The notes under the pieces: model-generated
Seen by the model: the letters and a program-made list of their open reading frames with translations, nothing else
Database searches by the model: none
What the model was told of the DNA's origin: nothing
Position numbers and translations under genes: made by a program
DNA from: Coffea arabica
Taxonomy: Eukaryota; Streptophyta; Magnoliopsida; Gentianales; Rubiaceae
DNA length: 64,000 nt
Assembly: GCF_036785885.1 (NCBI RefSeq)
Contig: NC_092312.1
Coordinates: 10,186,001-10,250,000, forward strand
Direction of reading: 5' to 3'
Part shown: positions 47,506-60,595 of the stretch, piece after piece
Layout: each line of letters opens with the position of its first letter
Position numbering within the stretch: position 1 is the stretch's first letter

Positions 47506-47867
47506 AAGAACCACATAACGTGTCCTTAAAGGACTTGGGCTGGTGGTTGGAAATGTCTTTGTACCTAAGAAGGCAGACTTACAGGCATCCAAAGTAGTAT
47601 TGAAAGTGCTATAATGCTGCAATACAGTGCTAGGGTGACAAGTGTTAATCGAGAACAGTTGAAAGTGGCAAATTTAACCTATCTAAAATTTTTTAGAGAA
47701 CCACATAACGTGTGTCCTTGAGGCCTTGGGCGGGTGGTTGGAAATGTCTTTGTAGCTAAGAAGGCAGACTTACAGGCATCCAAAGTACTATTGAAGTACT
47801 ATAATGCTGCAATACAGTACTAGGGTGACAAGTGTTAATCGAGAATAGTTGAAAGTGGCAAATTTAA
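47489..47867 (+). repeat. 189-bp tandem duplication
   Basis: Copy 1 is 47489-47677 and copy 2 is 47678-47867. Both run from CCTATCTAAA through ACATAACGTGT, GGTTGGAAATGTCTTTGTA and GTGACAAGTGTTAATCGAGA to GTGGCAAATTTAA, with a few substitutions and small indels. It lies 540 bases upstream of the TPS-g gene ATG. Confidence 0.85.
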
Positions 47868-48409
47868 TGCAACCAAATTCATTTTATTCTTTTTTTAATC
47901 GTTTTTTTGTTACATTTGAGATGCCAAATTGGAACTTAAGTTGGCTGGTTCCTTCTACAGTGTTATAGCACAAAAGCTAAATTGTCTAATTAGTGTAATT
48001 CAGTACCTAAATTACTTCACAAGTAACTGAAAAGCATGAAAAAGTTGTCGATTGTATAGAAAACTACATTGTGTGAAAGACATGCATATCTATGGAAATG
48101 TAGAAAATGAACAGTTTTTGATTGACTCTGTCAACTGTCTAATACATAGAATTTGTTGAGTATAAATGTATTTCAATTGGGACTTCAATAACGAGCACAT
48201 GCACACGTATACGAGGACAGTTCCTCGTGGTGTGGGTATGATTGTCATCGGCACTTTACGGGTGGGGCCTTCTTTACAAGCTATATATATGTAGATCACG
48301 AAAGCTGAGTTGATCAATTTTTTCAAGAGACGAGAAAGATTTCAGCCAGGCTTTCTTCTAATTTTGCCTTGTTGAGTAAAAATTTCTCTCAAGTGGTAGC
48401 ATCAATATC
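47868..48409 (+). promoter_or_regulatory. Promoter region of the TPS-g gene
   Basis: AT-rich flank. CTATATATAT at 48281-48290 is a good TATA box, 120 bases before the ATG. I see no other confident element. Confidence 0.5.
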
Positions 48410-51400
48410 ATGGCAATAAATTGTACCATTTTAGCTTCTTCGTATTATCGGACCACTAGAACGATTGGTGCACCAATTAGAGAGGTTAAACCGGCTCTAG
48501 TTGCATGTAGTGCAAGCAGACAAAGATTGAATGTCAGCCAATGTCTTAATTCAGCTTTTAACCCCTTAATATACCACGAAGATCTCGTTAATGTAAGAAA
48601 ATGACCATCTATTCCTTGTACACATGTTTTTGTTTTTTTGGGGTTTTTTTTTTTTGCATTTCTTTTAAAGCAACATTTTCGGATGCAGGATGAATTGTAC
48701 GTGAGACGTACACAGAAAATGATGGATGTGAGGCACATGCTCAAAACAGGAGGAGAAGATCGCTTGAAGGATTTAAGGCTGGTTGATGCAATTCAAAGGC
48801 TAGGCATCGATCACCACTGCCAAGAGGAAATTGAAGCACTGATTTGGAGGCAGCATGTATCAGCTAAATGTTGCTTCGATCAATCTGAAGGTCTTCATGA
48901 AGTTTCACTCTGTTTCAGGCTATTGAGACAAGAAGGTTACTATGTGCCTCCAGGTGGTTTTTAAATTGTTCTCCCTCAATTTACTTTTGCTCTTTCACGA
49001 ATGGATTATGTAGTTACCATTTGGCTACTATTAGTGCACCGTTTGTCCTTCTCCACAAGTATTGAAAGAAAAAAATAAAGGAATTTTTGAGTCTTCAACT
49101 GACATCTAGTGTGTCATTAAACAGATGTGTTTAACAATTTCAAGGATGAGAAAGGGAAGTTCATGGCGAGTAGTGGAAAAGTTAATGTCAGGGCGTTGAT
49201 GGAATTGTATGAAGCAGCTCAGCTTAGTATAGAAGGCGAAGATATACTTGATGATGCTGCGGAGTTTAGTAGCCAGCTCCTTAATGCATTGCTGAAATAC
49301 CTTGATGAAGATAACGCTGCACTTGTGAAAAATACCCTGAAGCATCCTTACCGCAAAAGCATGTATAAATTTAAGGCAAATAACTTCATGGGATCAGAAG
49401 TTGAAGGTATAAATGGATGGGAGAATTGCTTGCTCGAGCTATCAAATGCTGATTTTTACATGGCACAAGGCATTCATAGACAAGAGTTGCTGCAAATCAC
49501 CAAGTTAGTGGAATCATGAAATGTGTTTCATTTTGCCGCAGTCAATTCTTTCTTTACTTGAACTTTAAGTCTTAATCGGCATACATTTTCCTTATCTTAG
49601 ATGGTGGAAGGATCTTGGCCTGGCCAGGGAATTGAAGCAAGCCAGGGACCAACCACTGAAATGGTACACATGGCCCATGGCTATGCTCAATGATCTCCGC
49701 TTATCTGATGAAAGAGTCGAGCTAACGAAATCCATCTCTTTCATATACATCATCGACGACATCTTTGATCTCTATGGGAAGCCTGAGGAGCTAACTCTCT
49801 TCGCAGAAGCAGTCAATAGGTAGGACTCTATAATGCATGATAGATCACTTCGTAGTTCAAAGAAGAAAATATCTGAATATCTAGGTAGAACCGATGTTGT
49901 ACCATCTTTTTTTTAGCAGATGAGGGATGAAACTTAAGAAGCGGGGAGGGGATAGAGGGATTTGAACCCAGGGTTTCTAATACTAGGGTCTCAATTTTAG
50001 CCACTAAACCAATGCCTCATCAGTGACTTACTGTCTACCATGGATCGTGTGGAAAATGTTAGCTACATGGTTTGTGGGCAGATGGCAGATTACATTCATG
50101 TCTATTGAAGTATTTCCCTTTTTTTTTTTTGGAAATATCTGAACTCATAAACTCCAACTCTCTTAGGCTTAGGCTGATCATAAATCATGATGTTGAACAA
50201 TGTGCAGATGGGATTTGGCTGCAGTTGACCAATTGCCAGATTACATGAAGAAGTGTTTTAGGGCACTTTATGATACCACAAACGAGGCAGGAATTAAGAT
50301 CCATAAGAAACATGGCTTCAACCCTACTAAATTCCTAAGGAAGACGGTAATGTTGTTCTCGAAATATGATAACAGTAGTCACTACTCCAGTTTTGGAAGA
50401 GGAAATATTTCATTGCAATTAAATTACAAATTAATGCGCAATTAATGATAGATCCTTTTTAACTCTGGCAGTGGGCTAGCTTGTGCAATGCATTTCTTGT
50501 GGAATCAAGATGGTTTCGTTCAGGCTCCAGAGACCAGCCGATGGCAGATGAATACCTGAAAAATGGAAAAGTAAGCTCAGGAGTGCATGTGGTGTTAGAG
50601 CACGTATTTTTCCTCTTGGGATTCGGGGCAACAAACGAGGGCCCAATTGACTTGAGTGATGCATCTGCCATAATTTCTTCTGTAGCAGCAATGCTACGCC
50701 TTTGGGACGACTTGGGAAGTGCCAAGGTAAGCAACCTTCGTCGAACGGGTGGTCTATATTAGAAACATATTTTGCATACCACCAGGCACTCGAGTTTGGA
50801 ACTGGAATTATTGCTTCCAAAGTGAATTTTTCCTTCAAATGTCCCTAACGAATCTATTGTTACCACTTGTAGGATTTTATACAGAAAAAAGATAACCGCT
50901 TTTTTACTGCTCAGGTTAGCTATTAATTAGTAACATCACCATCCATAAACACCGGAATTAATGGCTAACTATAATAATTAAGCATGGGTTAGAGACAGAC
51001 TACTAATTTCCACCATTTGGGTTGAAGCAAAGGGAAAGGAAGGAAAGGAGAGAACTCTAGCGGAAAACAAAAAAAAGGAGAGTAGAAAAAATTAAATTTT
51101 GTGCATCTTGTTTGGATTAAATACAAAAACAAATGAAAGGAAACATTAAAAATATTATTTGGATTAGAAAAGGAGAGGAAACAAAAGGAAATTATGATGT
51201 AATGCTTACATTTTTATCCATATCTTAAAAGTATAATTTGCAAACGAATTCTAGGTTTTTTTTAATAAATTTTAAAATTTTCATTAATTTTGGCCTTTTT
51301 TTCTTCCATTTCTGCCTACTTTTGGTTGAAAAGTAGATTAATACAAAAAAAAAAAAACTAGATCTTTCAAAATAGAATACATCCAAATTTTGTCATTAGA

Positions 51401-51821
51401 GTGAGAGGGCCAAACGTCAACATATAGATCCTCATTCAATTGCATTATTAAAAAAAAAAAAAGATCCTGATTTCAATTGCATGCATGATCCTCTACGTAT
51501 AAGAGTATAGACTAATTTGTGCGTGACTACATATTGTAACAGGATGAGGATCAAAATGGCCATGATGGCTCCTACATTGATTACTACATGAAAGAACACC
51601 AAGGAGTTACGTTAGACATTGCTAGAGAGCACGTTTTCAAGCAAATTTCTGAAGAATGGAAGCGACTTAACAAGGAATGTCTTCGTCTAAACCGGTTTTC
51701 GTCGTCTTTCCAAAGGGCTTCCCTTAATCTCGCGAGAATGGTCCCTCTCATGTACAGCTACGATGATAATCAACGCCTTCTTGACCTGGATGAGTTCGTC
51801 AAGTCCAGGCTTTACGACTGA
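48410..51821 (+). CDS. Terpene synthase, TPS-g type (no RRX8W motif)
   Basis: Seven exons: 48410-48592, 48689-48953, 49125-49503, 49601-49819, 50208-50346, 50472-50726, 51543-51821. All introns are GT-AG with phases 0,1,2,2,0,0, as in the TPS-b gene here; 572 residues. The first 45 residues look like a plastid transit peptide. The RRX8W motif is absent and the RDR arginine region reads [13 protein letters not shown] (290-302), both usual in TPS-g. DDIFD (328-332) is DDxxD; DDLGSAKDE (474-482) is NSE/DTE. TPS-g enzymes make mainly acyclic products such as linalool, nerolidol or geranyl-type alcohols; which one cannot be read here. No stop or frameshift. Intron 4 holds a SINE-like repeat. Exon 4 is 219 bp, as in the TPS-b gene. 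Confidence 0.93.
49917..50023 (-). repeat. tRNA-derived SINE in intron 4 of the TPS-g gene
   Basis: Read on the minus strand it has A-box-like TGGTTTAGTGGCT and B-box GGGTTCAAATCCC at the right spacing. A diverged copy lies at 52140-52255. It does not overlap the splice sites. Confidence 0.55.
50727..51542 (+). other. 816-bp intron 6 of the TPS-g gene
   Basis: Runs from GTAAGC to TAACAG. It is longer than the other introns and contains purine-rich blocks (GGAAAGGAAGGAAAGGAGAG) and A-runs, possibly from an old insertion. No exon. Confidence 0.55.
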
Positions 51822-54035
51822 TTCATCATCACACGTACTAGCCCGGAGGACCGAATCCACGACATGAAATTGTATAATCGAAATGAAAAGAAAACTGCAA
51901 TTACTTCATTGTCGATTGGGAATAGCATATCCATTACCCTTATCAGGTGCCTTGTTTGCAAAATTTGTAAGTTCGTCTACATTAGTATCTTCAATATGAA
52001 CAGTAAGAAATAAGTGAAATGCCAACCAATGCCCAGCACAACCCGTCCACCTTTTCTTTTTTTTTTTTTTTGCTTTGTGGAAAGTACCACAGGTCTACTT
52101 GTTTTGTTTTCAAAAAAAAGAAAAAAAATAATAGAAGAGAAGGGATGTAATTTAAGAAGCACCAGAAAAGGATGAGAGATTAAAACCCAGAATTTTTACG
52201 CTCCGAAATCTCAACTTTACAACCCAATAGAACAATGCATCCTCAACTTGTTGAACTCAATTTTGCAGTTAAACGTTAAATCAAGAACTGATTGTCAGTT
52301 CAACCTTATAGTACTATTGTAATATTTTTGTTTTGACTAATAAATTAAAAGTTAGAAAGAGAAGAGGCTCAAAAAGTTTTCTATTTGGGATGTGGATTAG
52401 CAGAATAATTTCTATTGAGAACTGTTTATCTGAAAAATATTTGACCTCAATAATTAAAAGCCAATAAATATCTCCCATCATTTCGGCTATGATTCTTTTC
52501 GCTAAGTCGTTCTTAGTGAAGTGATCGTGGCTTTCCCCTGGCTTATGAATATATCTTTTTCATGGACCATTGTACCTTTCTGCATTATTCATTCAACAAA
52601 GCCAAAAAAAGGGAACGTGATAGTTTTTCTTAAACTGCTCCCCCTAGTCCCACTGATCGACAAGAACTTGGAAACTGAAAGGACTTTGCATCAATCTTCT
52701 TTGTTAATCATCTTTATGAATTAGGGGATTGCGGGGCCTTTTCTGGCATTGACCACATTTTAAATCTCACATGTCGCAAAAACTTACAAGCCATGATTGC
52801 GGCTGTCCGTCTGCTGCCTGAACTGAAAGGGATTTCACATGGCTAAGCACAAAGTATGTGTGGCCATCCGATGATCATCATCGACCTTGCTATTTAATCT
52901 GCCTTTTTTATGGCGTCTTGTGGGATGCAGCTTAAGTAGTCACACATAAAAGTATACATTCCTCAACGTCAAAAACATGCATTTTACCTCACTCACTTTC
53001 CAACCTATATTTTGCCTAGATTGCTTAGACTAGTCCTTTTTTGATTTATGGTGACCTTGAGAAAATTATGCAAGTGAACTACAAGTACAAGTAGTATGGA
53101 GGACTAGTTCTTGGTTTCCTTCTGTAATCTTCCAGCGAGAGTTAATTGCGTTTTACAAACAAGTGTTGAATGAGTTGATACGCCAAATCGACCACTTTGA
53201 CATGATTAAAAGTTTTACAGTATGTAGCACAATCCATATTTTGATTTATTTGAGTTTTACGTCATGTTGCTTCTTAGCATGTAGTATTCAATGATTATCA
53301 CATCTAGATTAACACGTCCAAATGACAATACTAGCATTAACATTCTATTGAAACTCCTGTTTATATAAAGGACGGATTTTATAATTTTTTTTTCCTTTTC
53401 CCTCCTTATTCATTTCTCTTATATTTTGTCAGAAAAAACTGAAGAACTATATGTTGTCCCTAATCTCTATTATGATTAAACATTAAATTAGTAACATTTT
53501 TTTGATAACTTTTAATATCATCTAACTTTTTTGTAGTTCTTTTTTTGTATCAAAATTAGGAATAAATCAACAATAACTTAGAAACAAAATCACTACCAAA
53601 CAATGGTAGTTTCATCACTCAATTAGTCCACAAACTTTAAAAAAATCAATATGACACTTTACTCTCTAACTTAAAAAGAATTTATATCCCTTATAAAGCA
53701 CTATAAAAAGTAATCTATTATAGTGATAGATTTATTATTATAGTTGATTATCAAACAACAAATATTAGTATGAAAAACTTCACCCTCATTTCTTTATAAT
53801 TGTGCCAAATTACTTTACAATTATTTAGAATAATAAATTAAACTTCATAAGATAAGGGTATTTTAGGGTATTCATTAAATTTTTGACCCTATTTTAAGGT
53901 TTAGTTACTAATAGTGTCAAATCAAGGGAGGTAGATGTAATTTTTTAAACATTGAGGGAGTTAAGGGAAATAGTCAAAAACCTGAGGGAAGGTTTCTGAA
54001 ATTATCCCTATTGATTATATATATATTTGGGTAAT
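51822..54035. other. 3' flank of the TPS-g gene and intergenic DNA
   Basis: A diverged SINE-like copy lies at about 52140-52255 on the minus strand. About 53987-54010 (CTGAAATTATCCCTA) is a lone end like that of the element at 7337. Otherwise AT-rich DNA with no supported gene. Confidence 0.4.
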
Positions 54036-54529
54036 GATAACATTTGTATAACTTAATTTATCATATTTCTAATCTATCATATTCTACAGGTCTACAGGAA
54101 GAGGAAGCCTAAGGGACTGTGTAAAGGGCTAACAAGTGTATAGATCTAATTAGATCAAAGAAGTGTTCTGATACCTCATTTGAATTTTTTTCACTACAAG
54201 TGGGATTTGAATTCGAGACCTACCGTCTAAAAAGGGAGGCTAGCAGGTATGTATAGGGATGACAATGGGGCGGGGTTGGGGCGATAACATTTGTATAACT
54301 TAATTTATCATATTTCTAATCTATCATATTCTACAGGTCTACAGGAAGAGGAAGCCTAAGGGACTGTGTAAAGGGCTAACAAGTGTATAGATCTAATTAG
54401 ATCAAAGAAGTGTTCTGGTACCTCATTTGAATTTTTTTCACTACAAGTGGGATTTGAATTCGAGACCTACCGTCTAAAAAGGGAGGCTAGCAGGTATGTA
54501 TAGGGATGACAATGGGGCGGGGTTGGGGC
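54036..54529. repeat. 247-bp tandem duplication, nearly identical copies
   Basis: Copy 1 (54036-54282) and copy 2 (54283-54529) start GATAACATTTGTATAAC and end GGGGCGGGGTTGGGGC. I see one substitution (GTTCTGATAC versus GTTCTGGTAC). Each unit contains a SINE-like block with GGGATTTGAATTCGAGACC and the left end of the hAT element at 54501. It is either very recent or an assembly artefact. Confidence 0.85.
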
Positions 54530-55208
54530 GGAGGACCCCTCCCCCGTCCCCCGCCCCGTTGCCTATTAGTTCCCCCCGTCCCCCGCCTCGCCCCGCCCCG
54601 CTTCCCCCGCGGGGGCATCCGCGGGGTTAATAAAATTTTATTATATAATTTTATTATAATTAAATTTTAATAAATAATCAAGTATTAAAATATCAACACA
54701 TCACCAAATTATTATTCATTGTAATTTTACAATTGAAACTCATAAAAACAATCAAACAGAAGTTATTTGAATACAATCCAATATGATGAAATAAATATAA
54801 CTAAAATAGTCAAATTTTCACTTTTAGTACAAATGTAATCACTAATTCATCATTGTATTTGTGCTTTTTTTTTTTTGAGAAAAAAGTGTTATTCTATTAA
54901 GTGTAATTAGAAATTTAGTATAAATGTATTAGTAAATTTAGTATAACTAATTAATAAATTCTATTAGTAGACATGTATAATTATTCATATAATTGATAAT
55001 ATCAATTATATTACATAAACTAATATACATTATATAATACATCTAACTAATAATATCATTATCATAAGTTTATAACTAATTAACTTACATATAATATATA
55101 GTCATTTATATATATATTTATATATATATATTTTTTGTATTGCGGATATACCCCCACCCCCCGCCCCGTGAGCCTCCCGCGGGACGGGTGCCCCCATTGC
55201 CATCCCTA
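54501..55208 (+). mobile_element. GC-ended hAT-type non-autonomous element (copy 2)
   Basis: Perfect 8-bp target duplication GGTATGTA at 54493-54500 and 55209-55216. Ends TAGGGATGACAATGGGG and CCCCATTGCCATCCCTA are inverted repeats. GC-rich arms of CCCCGCCCC-like units enclose an AT-rich core matching 2620-3440 in reverse complement. Length is 708 bp; no transposase. Confidence 0.92.
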
Positions 55209-55216
55209 GGTATGTA

Positions 55217-55345
55217 GATCCGACTAGATCAAAAAGTGCTCTAACACTTCATTTGAATTTTTTTTACTGTAGATGGGATTCGAATTCCCGACTTACAGTT
55301 TAAAGAGGGATTTAGTTCCTTTTTGGTGGCCACTGAGCCAAAGTT
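55217..55345 (-). repeat. tRNA-derived SINE remnant
   Basis: On the minus strand it reads TGGCTCAGTGGCC (A-box-like) then GGGAATTCGAATCCC (B box), and ends ATCTAGTCGGATCTACATACC (last 20 bases or so). It is a diverged relative of the SINE-like block in the 247-bp units; the hAT element landed between them. Confidence 0.55.
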
Positions 55346-55539
55346 GAATGATTTCCTATTGATTATGTACCCTGCATTATTTTGTTTCGACTTCTAATTC
55401 CAACGTTTTCCTCTCTAGTTTACTGTGCAAAATACAGCGCACGGTTGTTAGGACTTGGGAAGTTGGGATCACTCTAGTGGGGTGCTCTATTATCTCTTTT
55501 TTTTTTTTTTTTTGAAGGAACTATATTATCTCTTTTTCA

Positions 55540-56887
55540 AATGGCCTTTTCAGCAACTTGGAAACCACCTAGTAAAGAAGTGATAAGGATTAACACAGAT
55601 GCCGCATTCTCAGCAGGAATGGACAAATGTGGACTAGAAGGGGTAGCAAGAGACCGGTAACGAGGGATAATCAAAGCATGGGTAAAAGCAGCAAGGAAAA
55701 CCAATGAACCTCGGGTGGAGGAAGCTGTAGCAATCAAAATGGGAATGATAAAGACAAAGAAAGCTCAATGGAAGGCAGTTAGAACGGTCTACGGGGCTGG
55801 GTGGGCCTGAGCTCGGCTTGTTCGGTCCGATAAAAAATCCGATGAACCCCGACTTTTTAGTGAGCCGGTCTGAGTTTGAGCCTAAAAAATATGCTCGAAT
55901 TAAATATGAGTCGAGCTTGGACCTTATTAGGTTCAAACCCGATATAGACCCGGCCTTTTAATTACCTACATATATAATATTTATATTTTGATATTATGCA
56001 TAATTATATATTCAAATATATTATTATTAAATACTAAATATATATAAATTACAAAATACAAAAATACATCTAAAGACTTTTTCATGAGTTTTCTTGAGAG
56101 TTAATATTAGTAATGCATAATTGAATCTCTAACTTTTCTTATTGATTGAGTAAATTTTTGTATTGGCATAATATTGGTTGATTTCTTTTTGTCTACAAAC
56201 ACAAATCATCAAGCATGTTTGAATTCAAATCACAAGATTATAAAAAAGTTTCAACTTTTAAAGATGTATTGGTTTATGATCGCATGTTTTATTACTATTT
56301 TTCATGCATTTTGAACTAATTAAATATAAATATTGTTGAAAATTTTTTGATGTATATATTTTTTAAGAACTATTATTTGTTCATATTTAGTTTTAATATT
56401 ATAGTCTTGTAAATGTTAAATTAGTTTTACAACTTAATAATTATAGTAATTGTATTAAAAAAATTAAGGAGTAATAAGTGAGTTTGGACTAAATCCGATT
56501 AAGGCTCACAATCCGAATATTATGTGAGTTGAGTATGAGTTTCATATTTATGAACTCGAAACTCATAATTCGAATCCCGAAAATGTTCCAAATTAAATGA
56601 ATTGAGTTTCAACTTATAAAAATCTGACTTATTAAGCCCGATTGACAGGCCTAAAGGTAGTAGAGTTCCAATCAGATTGCAAAGCAGTCGTGGAAATGAC
56701 AATGAAAGAAAGCATCAGGGGTTCAGAGTTGCTGTTTTACTAAAGGACATACAAAACATGAAAAGTTTGTTTGACAAGTATCTTTTCTTTTGTTAATAGA
56801 CTAGGTAATGGATGTGACCACAATCTAGCAAAGTTTGCTGTCAAACTGGTTAGTGAAGTAGATTGGGAAGGAAACTTTCCCATGTAG
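55540..56887 (+). pseudogene. RNase H-like relic of LINE type, split by a hAT element
   Basis: Reads WKPPSKEVIRINTDAAFSAG, CGLEGVARDR, a stop codon, then RGIIKAWVKAARKTNEPRVE up to QWKAV at 55779. After the inserted element it goes on as VEFQSDCKAVVEM (from 56662) and further down LGNGCDHNLAKFAVKLVSEV and a stop near 56886. This is the RVT_3-type RNase H domain, with internal stops. Removing the insertion and one target copy puts the two halves in frame. Confidence 0.65.
55780..56653. mobile_element. hAT-type element inside the RNase H relic
   Basis: Octamers AAGGCAGT (55772-55779) and AAGGTAGT (56654-56661) differ at one base. The right end ATTGACAGGCCTA and left end TAGAACGGTCTACGGGG are imperfect inverted repeats. 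GGGTTC- and GAGCTTGG-like subterminal repeats flank an AT-rich core; 874 bp, no frame. Confidence 0.75.
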
Positions 56888-57389
56888 CTCAAAGAGAGCG
56901 CACAAAAAGATCTGTTGCGTACAACTGAGCCTGTGGTATCAGGTTAGTAATTGAAATATATAAAAAAATGCTTTTTACCAAAAAAAAAAAAAGCCTTTTC
57001 AGCAAATGTATTTACCAGATTGCAACAACATTATTGTTTAAGTACAATATACAGAAGAGGGACCACTGATGGACTAATGAACTGCTGCCGTGGGTGTAGA
57101 ATCTGAAGTGTGATTCTTTTGCCGATCTCATCAAGACGACAAGAACTTGGCATTTGCTATAGAAATCTGTGCCCTCTCTGGAATGAAGAGCGACCACAGA
57201 ACTTTTTCTCTTTCTTGCTGCACATGAGGTGTTCAGCAATCAGCAGAACTGTTCTTGGGAAAAAAGACAGTGGATGACATGAAGAGATGTAGCAGGTTGG
57301 TGAACATGGAAAGGCAGAGCAAACTGGAAACTCTTTGTGTATTCACCAACCAAATTTGTACAAAACATGGTCCTGTTAGTAAAGTAACT

Positions 57390-60300
57390 CACTGTGAGAA
57401 AAGTCCGAAGTAACAATTATTATGGTAACAAAATTATTTTTATCTGATATAACAGATAAAAATATTTTTAGCGACCATTTAATTATCTGTTGTACTGGTC
57501 ATCTAAATAAAATAGTATCTAAAATTTTGGTTAGTAAGTTTTACATAAAAAATAGTAAGTTAACTCAATAAATTAGTAACTTTTATGTCTCAAAAAGTAT
57601 ATTTGAATAAATATGGAACTTAACTTTTTTTTTGAAGTAAATTACCACTCTATATCCAAAACTTACTTTTTGGAGAGTAAATTTAGTTCAAATAATAGTA
57701 AGTTTTTATAGATTGATAGTAAATATTGTTGATAGAATAGCAAATTTGGTTAATCATCAAAACTTACTAGTTTGTGGCATAAATTTACTATTTTACTTAA
57801 AGAAACTTATATGAAACAAGTATTAGGAAGTTTATTTGAAATAATGTTAAGATTTTTTTATTAATAATTGAATCTTAGTGTTATAGTTAGTAATTACTCG
57901 TAATGTAAATGTATGATACACAATTATACGTATCATTTATAAATGTTATATGTTTTAAGCATTTTAAATATACTATGAATTTTTTTATTTTTTTTTTGGC
58001 ATATGGCCTTATAAAATATGTAAGAATAATTTGTCATATTATAAATTTTGAATTATTTTTGAATTTGTAAAAAGTTAGAAAGTTGGATGACAGTAATAAC
58101 AAATATTTCAAGTTATATATAGAATTGCACTTATCTATACATCACAATTTTCATATATTGACACCTATGAATATAATAAAATGGTACACAATTTTCATAT
58201 ATTAATGCCTGTGAATTTAATAAAATGAAAAATCTTAATAAATTTATTTTCTGGGTCACAAGTATAAAAATTAAAGTTGTATTAATATAACATAATCTTT
58301 GAAAATTATAGTAAAATTACCCATATGTTAGGTTCTGTGACTTTCAAACATATTTTGTATCATTTACATTATGGATTTGTATCCATATGTTTTCTATCAA
58401 ACTATTTTTTTTATAGGAAAATGGTATGTAAATTATTATAAAATGTCATTTTATAATCATCATAATTTTTTATAGATAAATTTTATATAAACTGTTAAAA
58501 TTATGAATTCACAGACAACTAAATCTGACTACTTTATGGCATATATTAGTCTAAATAACTAAAAAATTACTGTAATCATGTGCATGTTGATTGTTGATTT
58601 GAAATTTCTTTTATTACTAGTACAAGTTCTTCTAATCAAAGCAAAATAAAATCAAATATCTTTTCCTTTTGTATGCAGTAGTTATGCTTAATAGAAAATT
58701 ATTAACCCATTTTTACAATACATAATTTCTCCTAAAATTAGTAACATTTTCCATGACCTCTAACCTTGTCAATAATACTAACCACCGACATGTAGATAAT
58801 CTTAAAAGCAAAAGCCATCAATATGACAAAAAAAGAATGTTTTCATGCTGAACGAAAAAAATTGCGATTCTATATAGAATCGAAGAAATTTATCATGAAT
58901 GAAAATGAATTGCAAAGTTATCACATTTCTAATTTCATATGTATCCAGAATTTCACGCAGCATTAGTTTAAAAGAACTTTCCTTTTTCACACTAAGGAAC
59001 CAATCCCAGTCTCTACGTCTCTTTTATTTTTTCTTTAACCATTAAATGGGGTCAAAGTTGTTAGCAGTAAAATACTAAATAAATTCAATTCCATTTCAAA
59101 CTCTAGTTAATTGTATCATAGTGTTTTACACCACAATCAATTGAGCACCAATTTCCTTTTTTTTTAAGTAGCTATTATTTATTTTATTACTTATGTTAAC
59201 TATTTACATATAAAATAATAGCAATAAAATGTCAATCCTTAGATCAATGGAACTTCAATTATTGTTAATAAAATTAATCTTGCATTGATAAAAATTAGTC
59301 TACAGAATCAAAAGTCAATGGCAACAATTGCTAAAATATAGCAATTTTTAATTATGGGAAAATAAACAACTAAGTTCCCAAAATATTTCATTTTTATTGT
59401 TTAAAAAATCTCAACTTGTTGACTAAATTCAAAATAATTCTATTGTCAAAAATATTTTTTCTCAAATTAACTTTCATGATTAGATGTGAGATACAAATAT
59501 GGTAAAGTATCCCTCATACGTATATCATGGATATTTCAGACTTTTAGTAAAAAAAATTTTTGTTGTTAAAATAACATTGTATCATAGTGTACTAATTATT
59601 TTAGGACTATTTTATACGTGAACTAAATGTAATTTAAATTCTACAATAGATTATATATGCATGTGATTTTCATTTATAATTATTGGATCCTATTCTTATG
59701 AACAATCTCTCAAGGAAAAAAAATCCAGATCATACTGATTTTCTTATATTAATTGTTATACATTTTGTCATTTTTATTATTATATTATTTCTCATTTGTT
59801 TAGGCTTTTACTCTTATTATTTCTTGTGTCTCAGATGTAAATTTATTAAAACTTTATCATCTTATTATATTAATAGGTGTTAAATTATAAAAATTTTGAT
59901 ATATAAACAAGTAATATTCTATAAATAACTAGGAAGATTTGTTGTTATTGTTATCCAAACTTTCAAACTTTTCAAAAATTGAAAATGATTAAAAACTTAT
60001 AATACGACAAAATTTTATTACATATTTACAAGAATATGTGAAAATTCAAACTATTTTTCATAGTATTTTAAAATATATAAATAATTTTTTTAAGTTATAC
60101 CTATAATCATGTATTATACAGGTATATTATGAGTACTTACTAACTAAGGTACTAAGAATTAATCATTAATAAAACATCTTATCGTTATTTCAAATAAATT
60201 TTCTAATACTAGTTTGAAATATGTTTTAAAGTAAAATAGTACATGTGTCCCATAAATCAGATATTTTGATTATTAATCAATTTTAGCATGTTATCAGTAA

Positions 60301-60595
60301 GAATTACTATTTATGTATAAAAAGTCACTATTACTTGAATTAAACATACTCTCTAAAAAGTAAGTTTGAGATATAAAGTAGTAATTTATTTATTTAAAAA
60401 GTAAGTTTAATATTTATTCCAATTTACCTTTTGAAGTATAAAAGTTACTAATTTATTATTGTTAACTTACTATTTTAGATGGGAAACTTACTTTCTTATT
60501 TTTAAATATTATCTTATTTAGGTGGATAGGCCTATCAAATAATCAAATGATCGCTAAAAGTAAATCAAAAATGGTCATATAAGTGTTATCCTATT
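57390..60595. mobile_element. Large non-coding element with inverted ends (A)
   Basis: The left arm (about 57470-57800: AGCGACCATTTAATTAT, GGTTAGTAAG, TTAGTAACTTTTAT) recurs inverted at about 60220-60560 (ATCAAATGATCGCT, TAAAAGTTACTAA). The interior (57900-60200) is AT-rich without a frame of use. Target duplication not found; class unclear. Confidence 0.6.

Noticed and set aside
53380..54010. Complete transposon ending at CCCTATTG
   Set aside because: Only the right end could be recognised; I found no matching left end or target duplication.
59683..59883. 66-codon hydrophobic frame that could be a membrane peptide
   Set aside because: It lies inside a repetitive AT-rich element; such frames read as Ile/Leu/Phe-rich by composition.
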